From Microbacterium sp. CSI-V (GTDB lineage: Bacteria > Actinomycetota > Actinomycetes > Actinomycetales > Microbacteriaceae), in the NCBI RefSeq assembly GCF_001984105.1, contig NZ_MTQM01000007.1, positions 372,001 to 436,000 of the forward strand: 64,000 nucleotides of DNA, written 5' to 3'. This document shows positions 1 through 7,496 of the stretch, in pieces; the stretch's first letter is position 1; the number at the start of each line of letters is the position of its first letter. A model generated the notes under the pieces. That model had not been told where the DNA came from, ran no database searches, and saw only the letters and a list, made by a program, of their open reading frames with translations. Position numbers and translations under genes: made by a program.

Positions 1-2
1 TC

Positions 3-146
3 GTCGTCGTGAGCGAGGCGTACGCCCGGGAGTCCGCCGATGCCACGGCACCGGAGACGTCGGCGCGCTCGCGCTGGGAGTTGTCCGCTCGCGGACTGCG
101 GGCCCCGCTCGACCGCGACGCCGGCTGGAACGGATTCACGGGCTGA
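3..146 (+). CDS. C-terminal fragment of an unrecognised protein
   Basis: An open frame enters from the left edge and closes with TGA at 144-146, giving 47 residues that end in RDAGWNGFTG. Codons keep the G/C third-position bias of the window. No start is visible, so the gene begins outside the window. The tail is rich in Arg, Ala and Trp and I recognise no domain. A strong hairpin at 286-320 on the same strand could end its transcript. That these are real coding residues is inferred only from codon bias and the downstream terminator. Confidence 0.4.
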   Translation, partial: VVVSEAYARESADATAPETSARSRWELSARGLRAPLDRDAGWNGFTG

Positions 147-285
147 CTGTCCCCCGAAATACCTACAGACGCCGCGAGAACGTTCGCGAATACTGGAGGA
201 GCTGGAACGCATCACGCGTTCGGTCGGGCCGCTCCATCGAGCCGGTTCCGGCCACCGCGGACGGTTTTCGGGTAGCCGTTCGCAT

Positions 286-320
286 GGGTGAGGGGCAGGC
301 GACATCGCCGCCCCTCACCC
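286..320 (+). terminator. Rho-independent terminator
   Basis: A perfect 11-bp outer stem (GGGTGAGGGGC at 286-296, complement at 310-320) encloses a second stem GGCG/CGCC with an ACAT loop and one bulged A. A short T run (CTTTTC) follows on the plus strand. It lies between the convergent upstream fragment and the two-component operon and may serve both. Bases 147-430 hold nothing else that I can support. Confidence 0.7.
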
Positions 321-430
321 CTCACTTTTCGCACTCTTCCCCGGATGCAGATACCCGTTCTGGCCCCCGTCGGCGTTCGCGCCACGGGGGCCTCTCCTTC
401 GCCGTCCGTGCGGGCGGCGCATCCTTCGCG

Positions 431-1471
431 TCAGTGCGGGCGGCGGATCTCGCGCCAGAGATCGACGTCGTCGTCGTCGGCCCCGGCGCCCGCAGCCGCC
501 GTGCGACCCACGACGGTGACCGCCACCTCGTGGTGGGGCGAGGTCCGGATGATCAGACGCTCGGACGCGGCCTCCTCGACGATGCCCGCCAGCTCGGACC
601 GAATGTCGCGCAGCGCCGACGCCGGCAGGTCTTCCAGGCCCCCCTCGTCAAAGAGCATGACGATCGTCCCGCGGCGACGCGCCGCGTCGATCTGTGCGCG
701 CACCGCCTCGTCGAGGAGACGGGGGCTGCGCAACTCGTCGCGCAGGCTCTGCTCGGCGAGGCGCGCCGCGTTCTTCTCGCTCGGACGCAGGTTCCCACCC
801 GTCTCGATCGTGCGACCGAGCACCGGACCGGCGACGTGAAGCGCCCGCTGCACGTGCAGCCGACGCTCGCGCTGACGCCCGCTCTGCGAGGCCTGCCAGG
901 CGGATGCCGCCTGCTGCAGCTCCGACAGCTGCTCCGCATCGCGGGCGACCCGGTCGAGAGCGGTGGTGATGAGCTGGGCCACCGCCACCCAGACGAGCGA
1001 ACCCACGAGCCCCAGGCTGAGCGCGGCGAGCGGGCCCAGCCAGACCGCCGCCGACACGGCCAGGAGGCCCGTGCCGATCCAGGCGACGACGGGTCGCCGC
1101 CGCACCATGACGACGGTCATGAGCGCGCCGATTCCGCCGATGACCCACGTGACGAACGGCTGCGACCGTCCGGCCTCGTTCACCGCCGCGAAGGCGGCGT
1201 TCGGGACGACCGCGGCGGCCAGCAGCGCGAGGCCGACGGCCCATCGCGGAGGCGCGAGCCGCGTGTCCGTGTCCGCGTCGTCCGGAGCCGCGACGCGGCG
1301 ACGCGTCGGCAGGAGGATCCAGAGCCAGGTGATCGGGAGGTACAGCACGAGCGCAGCGATCAGCAGCCAGCCGCGTTCGACCGTGTCGGGCAGCGTCCAC
1401 AGGAGGCTGCGCGCGGAGAGGTAGGCCGTGAAGGCCAGGCCGATGCCCGAGAGGATGGAGCGGACGGTCAC
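431..1471 (-). CDS. Multi-pass membrane protein coupled to a two-component system
   Basis: About 346 residues. The GTG start overlaps the TGA stop of the upstream histidine kinase in a GTGA junction, so the two are translationally coupled. The first 170 residues form five or six hydrophobic segments (about 5-25, 33-53, 77-97, 106-123, 128-170). The last 170 are soluble, with a charged helical stretch rich in Arg, Glu and Gln and an acidic DDDDVDLW motif near the end. No H-box, ATPase or receiver motif is visible, so it is not a second kinase. Its position as third gene of a response regulator-kinase operon suggests an accessory sensor or an output membrane protein; that role is inference. A longer frame continues upstream but only as antisense of the kinase frame. 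Confidence 0.85.
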   Translation of the reverse strand: MTVRSILSGIGLAFTAYLSARSLLWTLPDTVERGWLLIAALVLYLPITWLWILLPTRRRVAAPDDADTDTRLAPPRWAVGLALLAAAVVPNAAFAAVNEAGRSQPFVTWVIGGIGALMTVVMVRRRPVVAWIGTGLLAVSAAVWLGPLAALSLGLVGSLVWVAVAQLITTALDRVARDAEQLSELQQAASAWQASQSGRQRERRLHVQRALHVAGPVLGRTIETGGNLRPSEKNAARLAEQSLRDELRSPRLLDEAVRAQIDAARRRGTIVMLFDEGGLEDLPASALRDIRSELAGIVEEAASERLIIRTSPHHEVAVTVVGRTAAAGAGADDDDVDLWREIRRPH

Positions 1472-2727
1472 CAGCGGTCCCCGCTCTCCCACTCGAGGGT
1501 CACCGTCGTGCCCGCGGGCGAGGAGTCCAGGGTCGAGCGTCCGCCGACCGCCGTGACGCGCGCGATGATGGAGCCGCGGATGCCGAGCCGATCGGCGGGG
1601 ATCGCATTCACGTCGAAGCCGCGACCGGCATCCCGCACCCGGATCGTCACTCCCCCGGGCTCGGCGGAGCCGGTGACCTCGACGGTCAGGGCTCGCGCTT
1701 CGGCATGCTGCACCGCGTTGGCGACGGCCTGCATCGCGGCGAGCACGAGCGCCCGGGCCACCCGCCCGGGAACGCGGGGCGTGCCCTCCTGCACCCGTCG
1801 GGTCACCGCCAGTTCCACCCCGAAGTCGCGGGCCGAGGTCTCGATGTCGTCGGCGAGGGCCGCGGCATCCATCGGCTCGTCGCTGCCCTCGAGGGCGTCC
1901 TTCTCGGCGTTGGCCAGCCGCGTGAGGGCCTCGCGCGCCATGCTCACGGCGAGGGTGCGCTCCCGCGGGGTCGAGGCGCGTTCGGCCGCGAGCAGGGCGC
2001 CCAGGACGCTGTCGTGCATGAGTGCCGCGACGGCGACCCGCTCGTGCTCGGTCGCGGCGGTGGCCGCAGCCTGCGCGTAGCTGGCGACGGCCCGGGCGCG
2101 CGTCTCGTCGACGTTCGCCGCGATCGAGCGGTACATCCAGGTGAGAGTCACCAGGACCGCGCCCAGCATCAGCGCGAACGAGACGTCGAGCGCGACGGGC
2201 AGCAGGAACTCCGACCGTCCGCCCGCCTGGATGAGACGGACCACACCGAACAGCAGCGGCGCGGCCACCGTCCAGGCGATCTGCAGGGACAGCGGGAAGG
2301 CCACGACCGTGGCCACCGTGGCCACGTTGATGAGGTAGAAGATCCAGGGGTTCTCGGTGGGCGACGGGGACTGCTCGCCGCCGACGGTGGCGATCGGCCA
2401 GAGGGCGAGGGCGACCATGAACAGCACCGCGAACACGCCCGAGAACACCCTCGCGAACCGGTTGACGGCGCACGCCACGACCATCGCGACCAGCGGAACG
2501 AAGACGCCGATGACCAGGGGCAGATGCCACCCCGGGGCTTCGTCGCTCGGCCCGAAGGCGGCGACGAAGGCCTGCACCCCGAGGACGAGACAGGCCGGCC
2601 CGACCAGCAGGGTGATGACGCGCTCGATGCGCTTCTGCGTGAACGAACCGGGGTCGTCGCTCGTCTCGCGCGTGTGCGGGATCCGCCCCCACGCCTCGTC
2701 GAGGACCGACCGATCGACGTCAGGCAT
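1468..2727 (-). CDS. NarL-type sensor histidine kinase
   Basis: 419 residues. Five or six membrane segments lie between about 35 and 198, without a large extracellular domain. A dimerisation helix follows with the H-box ALMHDSVLGALL (His near 238), then an ATPase domain with N-box NAVQHAEA and G-box DAGRGFDV...GIRGS. This is the layout of HisKA_3/HATPase kinases that pair with LuxR-type regulators. The start overlaps the end of the response regulator by 8 nt and the stop overlaps the next gene by 4 nt, so the three genes form one tightly coupled operon. The membrane-embedded input suggests sensing in or near the membrane; the signal cannot be read from sequence. Confidence 0.92.
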   Translation of the reverse strand: MPDVDRSVLDEAWGRIPHTRETSDDPGSFTQKRIERVITLLVGPACLVLGVQAFVAAFGPSDEAPGWHLPLVIGVFVPLVAMVVACAVNRFARVFSGVFAVLFMVALALWPIATVGGEQSPSPTENPWIFYLINVATVATVVAFPLSLQIAWTVAAPLLFGVVRLIQAGGRSEFLLPVALDVSFALMLGAVLVTLTWMYRSIAANVDETRARAVASYAQAAATAATEHERVAVAALMHDSVLGALLAAERASTPRERTLAVSMAREALTRLANAEKDALEGSDEPMDAAALADDIETSARDFGVELAVTRRVQEGTPRVPGRVARALVLAAMQAVANAVQHAEARALTVEVTGSAEPGGVTIRVRDAGRGFDVNAIPADRLGIRGSIIARVTAVGGRSTLDSSPAGTTVTLEWESGDRW

Positions 2728-3385
2728 CTCGGGGCGTCTCGGGCGTCTCGTGGAGGATGCCGTCCTCCATCGCCCGTCGCAGCAGATCGACCTTGGTCGG
2801 GGCGGGGCGCCCCACCTCGACGTACTTCACGCGCACGCGCGTGATGTTCTCCTTGGCCGTGGAGTAGGCCACGCCCAGGCGCTCGGCGACGGCCTTGAGA
2901 GGGAGCCCGGCGGCGTACAGCCGGAGCACTTCGCGCTCGCGCGCGGACAGCTGCGCATCGGCGAACTCGCGGTCGCCCTCGACCGCGCTGGCCCACTCGA
3001 CGTTGTCGAGCAGCTCGCCGCGGGCGACGGTCCCGATGGCCGCGAGTACCTCGTGCGTGGGAGACGACTTGCTCACGATGCCCGCGGCGCCGGCGGCGAG
3101 CGCCTCGCGCACGGCGGCCGGGCGGTCGGCGACGCTGTGGATGATGACGCTGGAACCGTCCCGCACGACACGGTCGACGTTCTCGGAGACGGTGGTGCCG
3201 TCACCGAGCGTGAGGTCGAGGACCACCACATCGGCGGGGGCCTCACCCGCGGTGCGGCGCCAATCGAGGTAGGCGGCGACGTTCGCGCCCGACAGGACCA
3301 CCTGGAACGACTCGGTCTGCGCCAACGCCGCCTCGAGGCCGAGCCGGACCGATTCATGGTCATCGATGAGGGCGACGCGCGTCAT
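2720..3385 (-). CDS. LuxR/NarL-family response regulator
   Basis: 221 residues. The receiver domain has acidic pair D8/D9, phospho-acceptor D57 in VVVLDLTL, and Lys in GIVSKSS. A C-terminal LuxR helix-turn-helix (about 150-205) shows LSAREREVLRLYAAG...VAERLGVAYSTAKENITRVRVK. The ATG at 3385 is preferred over a GTG six bases upstream because a TACGAT -10 box lies exactly six bases before the ATG, as in many leaderless genes of this window. It is the first gene of the operon with the kinase and the membrane protein. Targets are unknown. Confidence 0.93.
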   Translation of the reverse strand: MTRVALIDDHESVRLGLEAALAQTESFQVVLSGANVAAYLDWRRTAGEAPADVVVLDLTLGDGTTVSENVDRVVRDGSSVIIHSVADRPAAVREALAAGAAGIVSKSSPTHEVLAAIGTVARGELLDNVEWASAVEGDREFADAQLSAREREVLRLYAAGLPLKAVAERLGVAYSTAKENITRVRVKYVEVGRPAPTKVDLLRRAMEDGILHETPETPRDA

Positions 3386-3391
3386 CCCCAC

Positions 3392-3397
3392 ATCGTA
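3392..3397 (-). promoter_or_regulatory. Leaderless -10 box of the response regulator
   Basis: TACGAT, then six bases, then ATG at 3385. No Shine-Dalgarno sequence fits, so transcription probably begins at the start codon. Confidence 0.6.
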
Positions 3398-3446
3398 TCG
3401 GCGCGACCCCTCCCCCGCCGGGAGTGCACACCCGCCGATCGGCGGG

Positions 3447-4694
3447 TCATCGCCGGAGGGCGACGACCGCCTCGACGTGATGGGAATGGGGGAAGAGGTC
3501 GAGACCGTGCACGCCGCCCTCGACGCGGTACCCGTTCACGGCGAATGTCGCCAGGTCTCGCGCGAGCGCGACGGGGTCGCAGGCCACGTAGATCACGACC
3601 CGGGGATCGAGGCCCGCGATCCCCTCCACGACCTCCCGCCCGGCGCCCGAGCGCGGAGGATCGAGGACGACGACGCCGCGGGACAGGCGCTCGCGCTCGC
3701 GCGCGGAGGCGTCCGCCCGCAGCCGCGCGACGTACCGGTCGACCCGCGCCGTCTCGGCGCGGGCACCGACCCACTCGGCGAGGTTCTCCCCCGCGTGCTC
3801 GGTCGCGCGGGCGTCGCTCTCGACGCTGACGACCCGGGTGGACGCGCCGCCGATGTCGGCCAGCGTGGCGGCGAAGAGGCCCACGCCTCCGTAGAGGTCG
3901 AGGTGGACGGCATCCGGGTCCAGGTCGCCCGCGGCCTCACGGACGCGATCGCCGACCGCCTCCGTCAGGGCTCCGGCCGCGAGGCGGTGCACCTGCCAGA
4001 AGCCGCCCGCGTCGACGCGGAACACGCGATCGCCGACGCGTTCCTCGACGACTTCGGCGGTCCCGGTCGCGCGGGATCCGTCGGGACGCGGGAGGACGCG
4101 CACCCGCCCGTCGGCCGGCTGGACGAGGTCGATCCGGCCGGGAGCCGCGCCGCGCAGCTCCGCGGCCGCACGGGCGATCGCGTCCGTCGCGAGCGGGAGA
4201 TCGGGCGTCTCGATCACCCGGTGCGAGCGCGGAGCGAACGGACCGACGCGTCCGGCCTCGTCCACGTGCAGGCTCACGCGCGTCCGCCAACGGGTGCCGT
4301 CCGGTGTCTCGTCGACCCCGGCCGGACCCACCGAGACGGGGAGTTCGAGGCGTCCGACGCGCTCGAGCGACTCGCGGATCACCCGCTCCTTCAGCGCGCG
4401 CTGGTGACTGAGTTCGATGTGACCGAACTCGGCTCCGCCCACGCGCTCGTCGGGCGAACGGTCGATGGCGGCCGAGGGCCACACGTGCGCGCGCCGCTCG
4501 GGCGCGGCCTCGAGGACCTCGACGGTTTCTGCACGCCAGAACGCCTTCTTGCGCGTATCGGTGAGCCGCACGCGCACGCGCTCCCCGGGGAGGGTGTCCG
4601 GGACGAAGACCACGCGGCCCTCGTGCCGCCCGACGAAGATGCCGCCGTGGGCGACTCCGGTGATGTCGAGATCGATGAGGTCGCCGTTCTGCAT
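3447..4694 (-). CDS. TRAM-domain SAM-dependent RNA m5U-type methyltransferase
   Basis: 415 residues, TrmA/RumA family. An N-terminal TRAM-like beta domain (about 1-60) precedes a Rossmann methyltransferase domain with SAM motif DLYGGVGLFAATL, motif VLDPPRSGAG, catalytic Cys372 in YVACDP and a terminal Glu408. The family normally makes 5-methyluridine in tRNA or 23S rRNA through a covalent Cys adduct. The Cys-rich iron-sulfur motif of RumA is missing: the corresponding region reads VGGAEFGHIEL, so this is a cluster-free member. The substrate RNA cannot be assigned. It is divergent from maf. A CAGGCT box six bases before the ATG suggests a leaderless mRNA. Confidence 0.9.
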   Translation of the reverse strand: MQNGDLIDLDITGVAHGGIFVGRHEGRVVFVPDTLPGERVRVRLTDTRKKAFWRAETVEVLEAAPERRAHVWPSAAIDRSPDERVGGAEFGHIELSHQRALKERVIRESLERVGRLELPVSVGPAGVDETPDGTRWRTRVSLHVDEAGRVGPFAPRSHRVIETPDLPLATDAIARAAAELRGAAPGRIDLVQPADGRVRVLPRPDGSRATGTAEVVEERVGDRVFRVDAGGFWQVHRLAAGALTEAVGDRVREAAGDLDPDAVHLDLYGGVGLFAATLADIGGASTRVVSVESDARATEHAGENLAEWVGARAETARVDRYVARLRADASARERERLSRGVVVLDPPRSGAGREVVEGIAGLDPRVVIYVACDPVALARDLATFAVNGYRVEGGVHGLDLFPHSHHVEAVVALRR

Positions 4695-4700
4695 CCTCCG

Positions 4701-4706
4701 AGCCTG
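4701..4706 (-). promoter_or_regulatory. Probable leaderless -10 box of the RNA methyltransferase
   Basis: CAGGCT, then CGGAGG (six bases), then ATG. The purine run touches the ATG and so cannot act as a normally spaced ribosome site. CAGGCT is a weak -10 match. Confidence 0.4.
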
Positions 4707-4739
4707 TCACACGGCGGTCCCGGCGGGTCGCGTCGTCGG

Positions 4740-4745
4740 TAGCGT
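4740..4745 (+). promoter_or_regulatory. Leaderless -10 box of maf
   Basis: TAGCGT followed by six bases and then the ATG at 4752, with no ribosome-binding site between. Confidence 0.6.
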
Positions 4746-4751
4746 GGACGC

Positions 4752-5399
4752 ATGCGCGTGTGCCTGGCATCCACTTCCCCCGCTCGACTCATGCTGCTGC
4801 GGCAGGCCGGAATCGAGCCCGAGGCCCGGGCACCCCGGGTCGACGAGGAGGCGGTGATCGCCGAGGTCGAGGCGGCGGAGGGGCGCACGCTGCCGGCGCC
4901 GGAGCACGTCCTTCTGCTCGCGCGGCGGAAGGCCGAGGACGTGGCGCTCCGCCTGGCCTCCGACGGGTCCGGGTTCGACGGATTCGTGATCGGCGGCGAC
5001 TCGATGTTCGCGCTCGGCGACGAGATCCTCGGCAAGCCCTACACCGCCGAGGCGGCGACCGCGCGCTGGCGCGACATGCGCGGGCGCACGGGCGTGCTGC
5101 ATTCGGGGCACAGCGTCTTCCGGGTCGCCCCCGGCCACGAGCCCCGGGAGGCGTTCGCCGTGGCCGAGGCGTCGGTGACCTTCGCCGCCGACGTCGCCGA
5201 TGAGGAGATCGCGGCGTATGTCGCCAGCGGCGAACCGCTGCTCGTCGCGGGCGCGTTCACCGTCGATTCCCTGGGCGGCGCGTTCATCGAGCGCGTCGAG
5301 GGCGACCCCTCCACGGTGGTGGGGATGTCGCTGTCGACCGTGCGTCGCCTCGTCCGCGATCTCGGCGGATCGTGGACCGATCTGTGGAACCGTTCGTAG
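4752..5399 (+). CDS. maf: Maf-family nucleotide pyrophosphatase
   Basis: 215 residues. The N-terminus MRVCLASTSPARLMLLRQAG is the Maf signature (ASxSPxRxxLL). It is followed by GGDSMFALGDEILGKP, matching the Maf active-site loop, and a conserved C-terminal GGAFIERVEGDPSTVVG. Maf proteins hydrolyse non-canonical or modified nucleoside triphosphates to monophosphates and influence septum formation. Length is normal. It is divergent from the methyltransferase and lies just upstream of accA, a pairing also found in other actinobacteria (maf near accA3 in M. tuberculosis). Confidence 0.93.
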   Translation: MRVCLASTSPARLMLLRQAGIEPEARAPRVDEEAVIAEVEAAEGRTLPAPEHVLLLARRKAEDVALRLASDGSGFDGFVIGGDSMFALGDEILGKPYTAEAATARWRDMRGRTGVLHSGHSVFRVAPGHEPREAFAVAEASVTFAADVADEEIAAYVASGEPLLVAGAFTVDSLGGAFIERVEGDPSTVVGMSLSTVRRLVRDLGGSWTDLWNRS

Positions 5400-5400
5400 A

Positions 5401-5437
5401 CTCCCCCACACGTTTTTCGGCGTTTCTTGTGGAGGAG
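5401..5437 (+). terminator. Weak hairpin after maf
   Basis: CTCCCCCACA (5401-5410) pairs with TGTGGAGGAG (5428-5437) with one mismatch. The loop is T-rich but there is no trailing T tract. It fits a weak terminator between maf and accA. Confidence 0.4.
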
Positions 5438-5450
5438 GGTCAAAAGACCC
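5437..5450. promoter_or_regulatory. Palindrome upstream of accA promoter
   Basis: GGGTCAAAAGACCC is a perfect five-base-arm palindrome with an AAAA centre. It ends 14 bases before the accA -10 box, where a -35 element or operator would sit. The binding protein is unknown. Confidence 0.35.
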
Positions 5451-5464
5451 GCACGACCCCTCGC

Positions 5465-5470
5465 TAGGCT
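5465..5470 (+). promoter_or_regulatory. Leaderless -10 box of accA
   Basis: TAGGCT, six bases, ATG at 5477. The GGGAGG run abuts the ATG directly and is too close for a Shine-Dalgarno site. Confidence 0.6.
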
Positions 5471-5476
5471 GGGAGG

Positions 5477-7243
5477 ATGCCGAAGATCGCCAAGGTACTC
5501 GTCGCCAACCGCGGCGAGATCGCCGTCCGTGTCATCCGCGCCGCACGCGATTCGGGCAAAGCCTCCGTCGCGGTCTACGCCGACCAGGACCGGGACGCCC
5601 TGCACACCCGCCTCGCCGACGAGGCGTACGCGCTCGAGGGCGCCACCAGCGCCGACACCTACCTCTCGATCGAGAAGATCCTCTCGGTCGCCCGCCGTTC
5701 CGGCGCGGACGCCGTCCACCCCGGATACGGATTCCTCGCCGAGAACGCCGACTTCGCCCGCGCCGTCATCGACGCGGGCCTCGTCTGGATCGGCCCGTCG
5801 CCCGCGGCGATCGAAGCGCTCGGCGACAAGGTCACCGCGCGCCACGTCGCCGAGAAGGTCGGGGCCCCCCTCGCCCCCGGCACCCCCGGGCCGGTGGCCG
5901 GCGCCGACGAGGTCATCGCCTTCGCCGAGCAGGTGGGCCTGCCCATCGCGATCAAGGCGGCGTACGGCGGCGGCGGACGCGGCCTCAAGGTCGCGCGCGA
6001 ATTCGACGAGGTCGCCGAGATGTTCGAGTCGGCGACCCGCGAGGCCGTCGCAGCCTTCGGTCGCGGCGAGTGCTTCGTCGAGAAGTACCTCGACAAGCCC
6101 CGCCACGTCGAGACCCAGTGCCTGGCGGATGCCGCGGGGAACGTCGTCGTCGTCTCCACGCGCGACTGCTCTCTGCAGCGCCGTCACCAGAAGCTCGTCG
6201 AGGAGGCCCCGGCGCCGTTCCTCAGCGACGAGCAGAACGCGATCCTCTACTCGGCATCCAAGGCCATCCTCCGCGAGGTCGGCTACGTCGGGGCCGGGAC
6301 GTGCGAGTTCCTCATCGGCGCCGACGGCACGATCTCGTTCCTCGAGGTCAACACCCGCCTGCAGGTGGAGCACCCGGTGTCGGAAGAGGTCACCGGAATC
6401 GACCTGGTGCGCGAGCAGTTCCGCATCGCCGAGGGCGAGGAGCTCGGCTACGACGACCCCGCGCCCACCGGCCACTCGATCGAGTTCCGCATCAACGGCG
6501 AAGACCCCGGCCGGAACTTCCTCCCGCAGCCGGGCCCGATCCACGTCTTCAAGACCTTCGGCGGCCCGGGGCTGCGCCTCGACTCCGGCGTGACGGCGGG
6601 CGACAGCGTCTCCGGCGCCTTCGACTCGCTGCTGGCGAAGATCATCGTGACCGGGCGCGACCGCGCCGAGGCTCTGGAGCGTTCGCGCCGCGCGCTCGAC
6701 GAGTTCGAGGTCGCCGGACTCCCCACCGTTCTCCCGTTCCACCGCAAGGTCGTCCGCGACCCCGCGTTCACGGCCGAGGACGGCACGTTCGGCGTCTACA
6801 CCCGCTGGATCGAGACCGAGTTCGCAGGCGGCATCCCCGCCTGGGACGGCGAGCTCGAGCCCCCCGTCGAGGCGCCCGGTCGACACACGGTCGTGGTCGA
6901 GGTCGGCGGCAAGCGACTCGAGGTGAGCCTCCCCGACCGCATCGCCGCGCCCGCAGCGAAGCCGGGCCGACCGGCCGTCGCACCGCCGTCGCGTCGGTCG
7001 CACGCCGCATCGCCGACCGCCGGGGCCACCGGTGACGCGGTGAAGTCGCCGATGCAGGCCACGGTCGTCAAGATCGCCGTCGAGGAGGGCCAGCAGGTCG
7101 TCAAGGGCGACCTCGTCGTCGTGCTCGAGGCGATGAAGATGGAGCAGCCCATCCAGGCGCACAAGGACGGCACCGTCGCCGGCATCGACGCCAGTCCCGG
7201 CACCACCGTCTCGGCGGGTCACCAGCTGCTGCTCATCAGCTGA
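5477..7243 (+). CDS. accA: Acyl-CoA carboxylase alpha subunit (biotin carboxylase plus biotin carrier)
   Basis: 588 residues. An N-terminal biotin carboxylase (about 1-450) begins [20 protein letters not shown] and has the ATP-grasp loop [11 protein letters not shown], the metal site [12 protein letters not shown] and the matching C-terminal carboxylase subdomain. After an Ala/Pro linker comes a biotin-carrier domain whose EAMKMEQP motif puts biotin on Lys554. With a separate carboxyltransferase beta subunit, not in this window, it makes malonyl-CoA or methylmalonyl-CoA for fatty-acid and lipid synthesis. Length and order match AccA3/BccA of actinobacteria. A hairpin at 7262-7291 and a repeat-rich tract lie beyond the stop. 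Confidence 0.96.
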   Translation: MPKIAKVLVANRGEIAVRVIRAARDSGKASVAVYADQDRDALHTRLADEAYALEGATSADTYLSIEKILSVARRSGADAVHPGYGFLAENADFARAVIDAGLVWIGPSPAAIEALGDKVTARHVAEKVGAPLAPGTPGPVAGADEVIAFAEQVGLPIAIKAAYGGGGRGLKVAREFDEVAEMFESATREAVAAFGRGECFVEKYLDKPRHVETQCLADAAGNVVVVSTRDCSLQRRHQKLVEEAPAPFLSDEQNAILYSASKAILREVGYVGAGTCEFLIGADGTISFLEVNTRLQVEHPVSEEVTGIDLVREQFRIAEGEELGYDDPAPTGHSIEFRINGEDPGRNFLPQPGPIHVFKTFGGPGLRLDSGVTAGDSVSGAFDSLLAKIIVTGRDRAEALERSRRALDEFEVAGLPTVLPFHRKVVRDPAFTAEDGTFGVYTRWIETEFAGGIPAWDGELEPPVEAPGRHTVVVEVGGKRLEVSLPDRIAAPAAKPGRPAVAPPSRRSHAASPTAGATGDAVKSPMQATVVKIAVEEGQQVVKGDLVVVLEAMKMEQPIQAHKDGTVAGIDASPGTTVSAGHQLLLIS

Positions 7244-7261
7244 GGCACCCTCCTCGCCTCC

Positions 7262-7291
7262 GGCGCCGCGTCCCTCCGGGGGCGCGGCGCC
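7262..7291 (+). terminator. GC-rich hairpin after accA
   Basis: GGCGCCGCG at 7262-7270 pairs perfectly with CGCGGCGCC at 7283-7291 across a 12-base loop. No T tract follows, as for most terminators in this genome. Confidence 0.5.
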
Positions 7292-7300
7292 GTCGCGTTA

Positions 7301-7356
7301 CGGCGGGTGCGCGCTGCGGCGGGTGCGCGCTGCGGCGGTGCGGCGGTGCGGCGGTG
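7301..7356 (+). repeat. Short tandem repeats
   Basis: A 16-base unit CGGCGGGTGCGCGCTG is repeated twice (7301-7332), then an 8-base unit CGGCGGTG three times (7333-7356). They lie between accA and a palindromic element at a convergent gene junction and have no coding frame I can support. Confidence 0.8.
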
Positions 7357-7362
7357 CCAGCC

Positions 7363-7433
7363 ACGCATAAACGCGATCCGCACGCATAAACGCGAGCACA
7401 CCGCGTTTCCACGCGCCGGAAGCGTTTATGCGT
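7363..7433. repeat. Intergenic palindromic element, family B copy 1
   Basis: Two direct copies of ACGCATAAACGCGA (7363-7376 and 7382-7395) are followed by a degenerate reverse copy (7402-7415) and a good reverse copy AGCGTTTATGCGT (7421-7433). The same forward-forward-reverse-reverse layout recurs at 53022-53091. It sits between convergent accA and lpdA. Confidence 0.8.
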
Positions 7434-7466
7434 GAACGCACACCCCACGGAACCACCGAGCAGGAT

Positions 7467-7490
7467 GGATGCCGCTCACCCGCGGCATCC
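7467..7490 (-). terminator. Terminator hairpin built from a GGATGCC inverted pair
   Basis: GGATGCCGC (7467-7475) pairs perfectly with GCGGCATCC (7482-7490) around a six-base loop, six bases after the lpdA stop. It combines two copies of the heptamer that is over-used across the window. Confidence 0.6.
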
Positions 7491-7496
7491 CGAAGC

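Noticed and set aside
284..2080. A long plus-strand open frame opposite the two-component genes
   Set aside because: It is antisense to well-supported kinase and membrane-protein frames and yields an Arg/Pro/His-rich product with no domain. High-GC DNA produces many such frames.
7363..7433. Attachment site or IS ends at the family B element
   Set aside because: No integrase or transposase lies near either copy, and flanking genes are conserved chromosomal ones.
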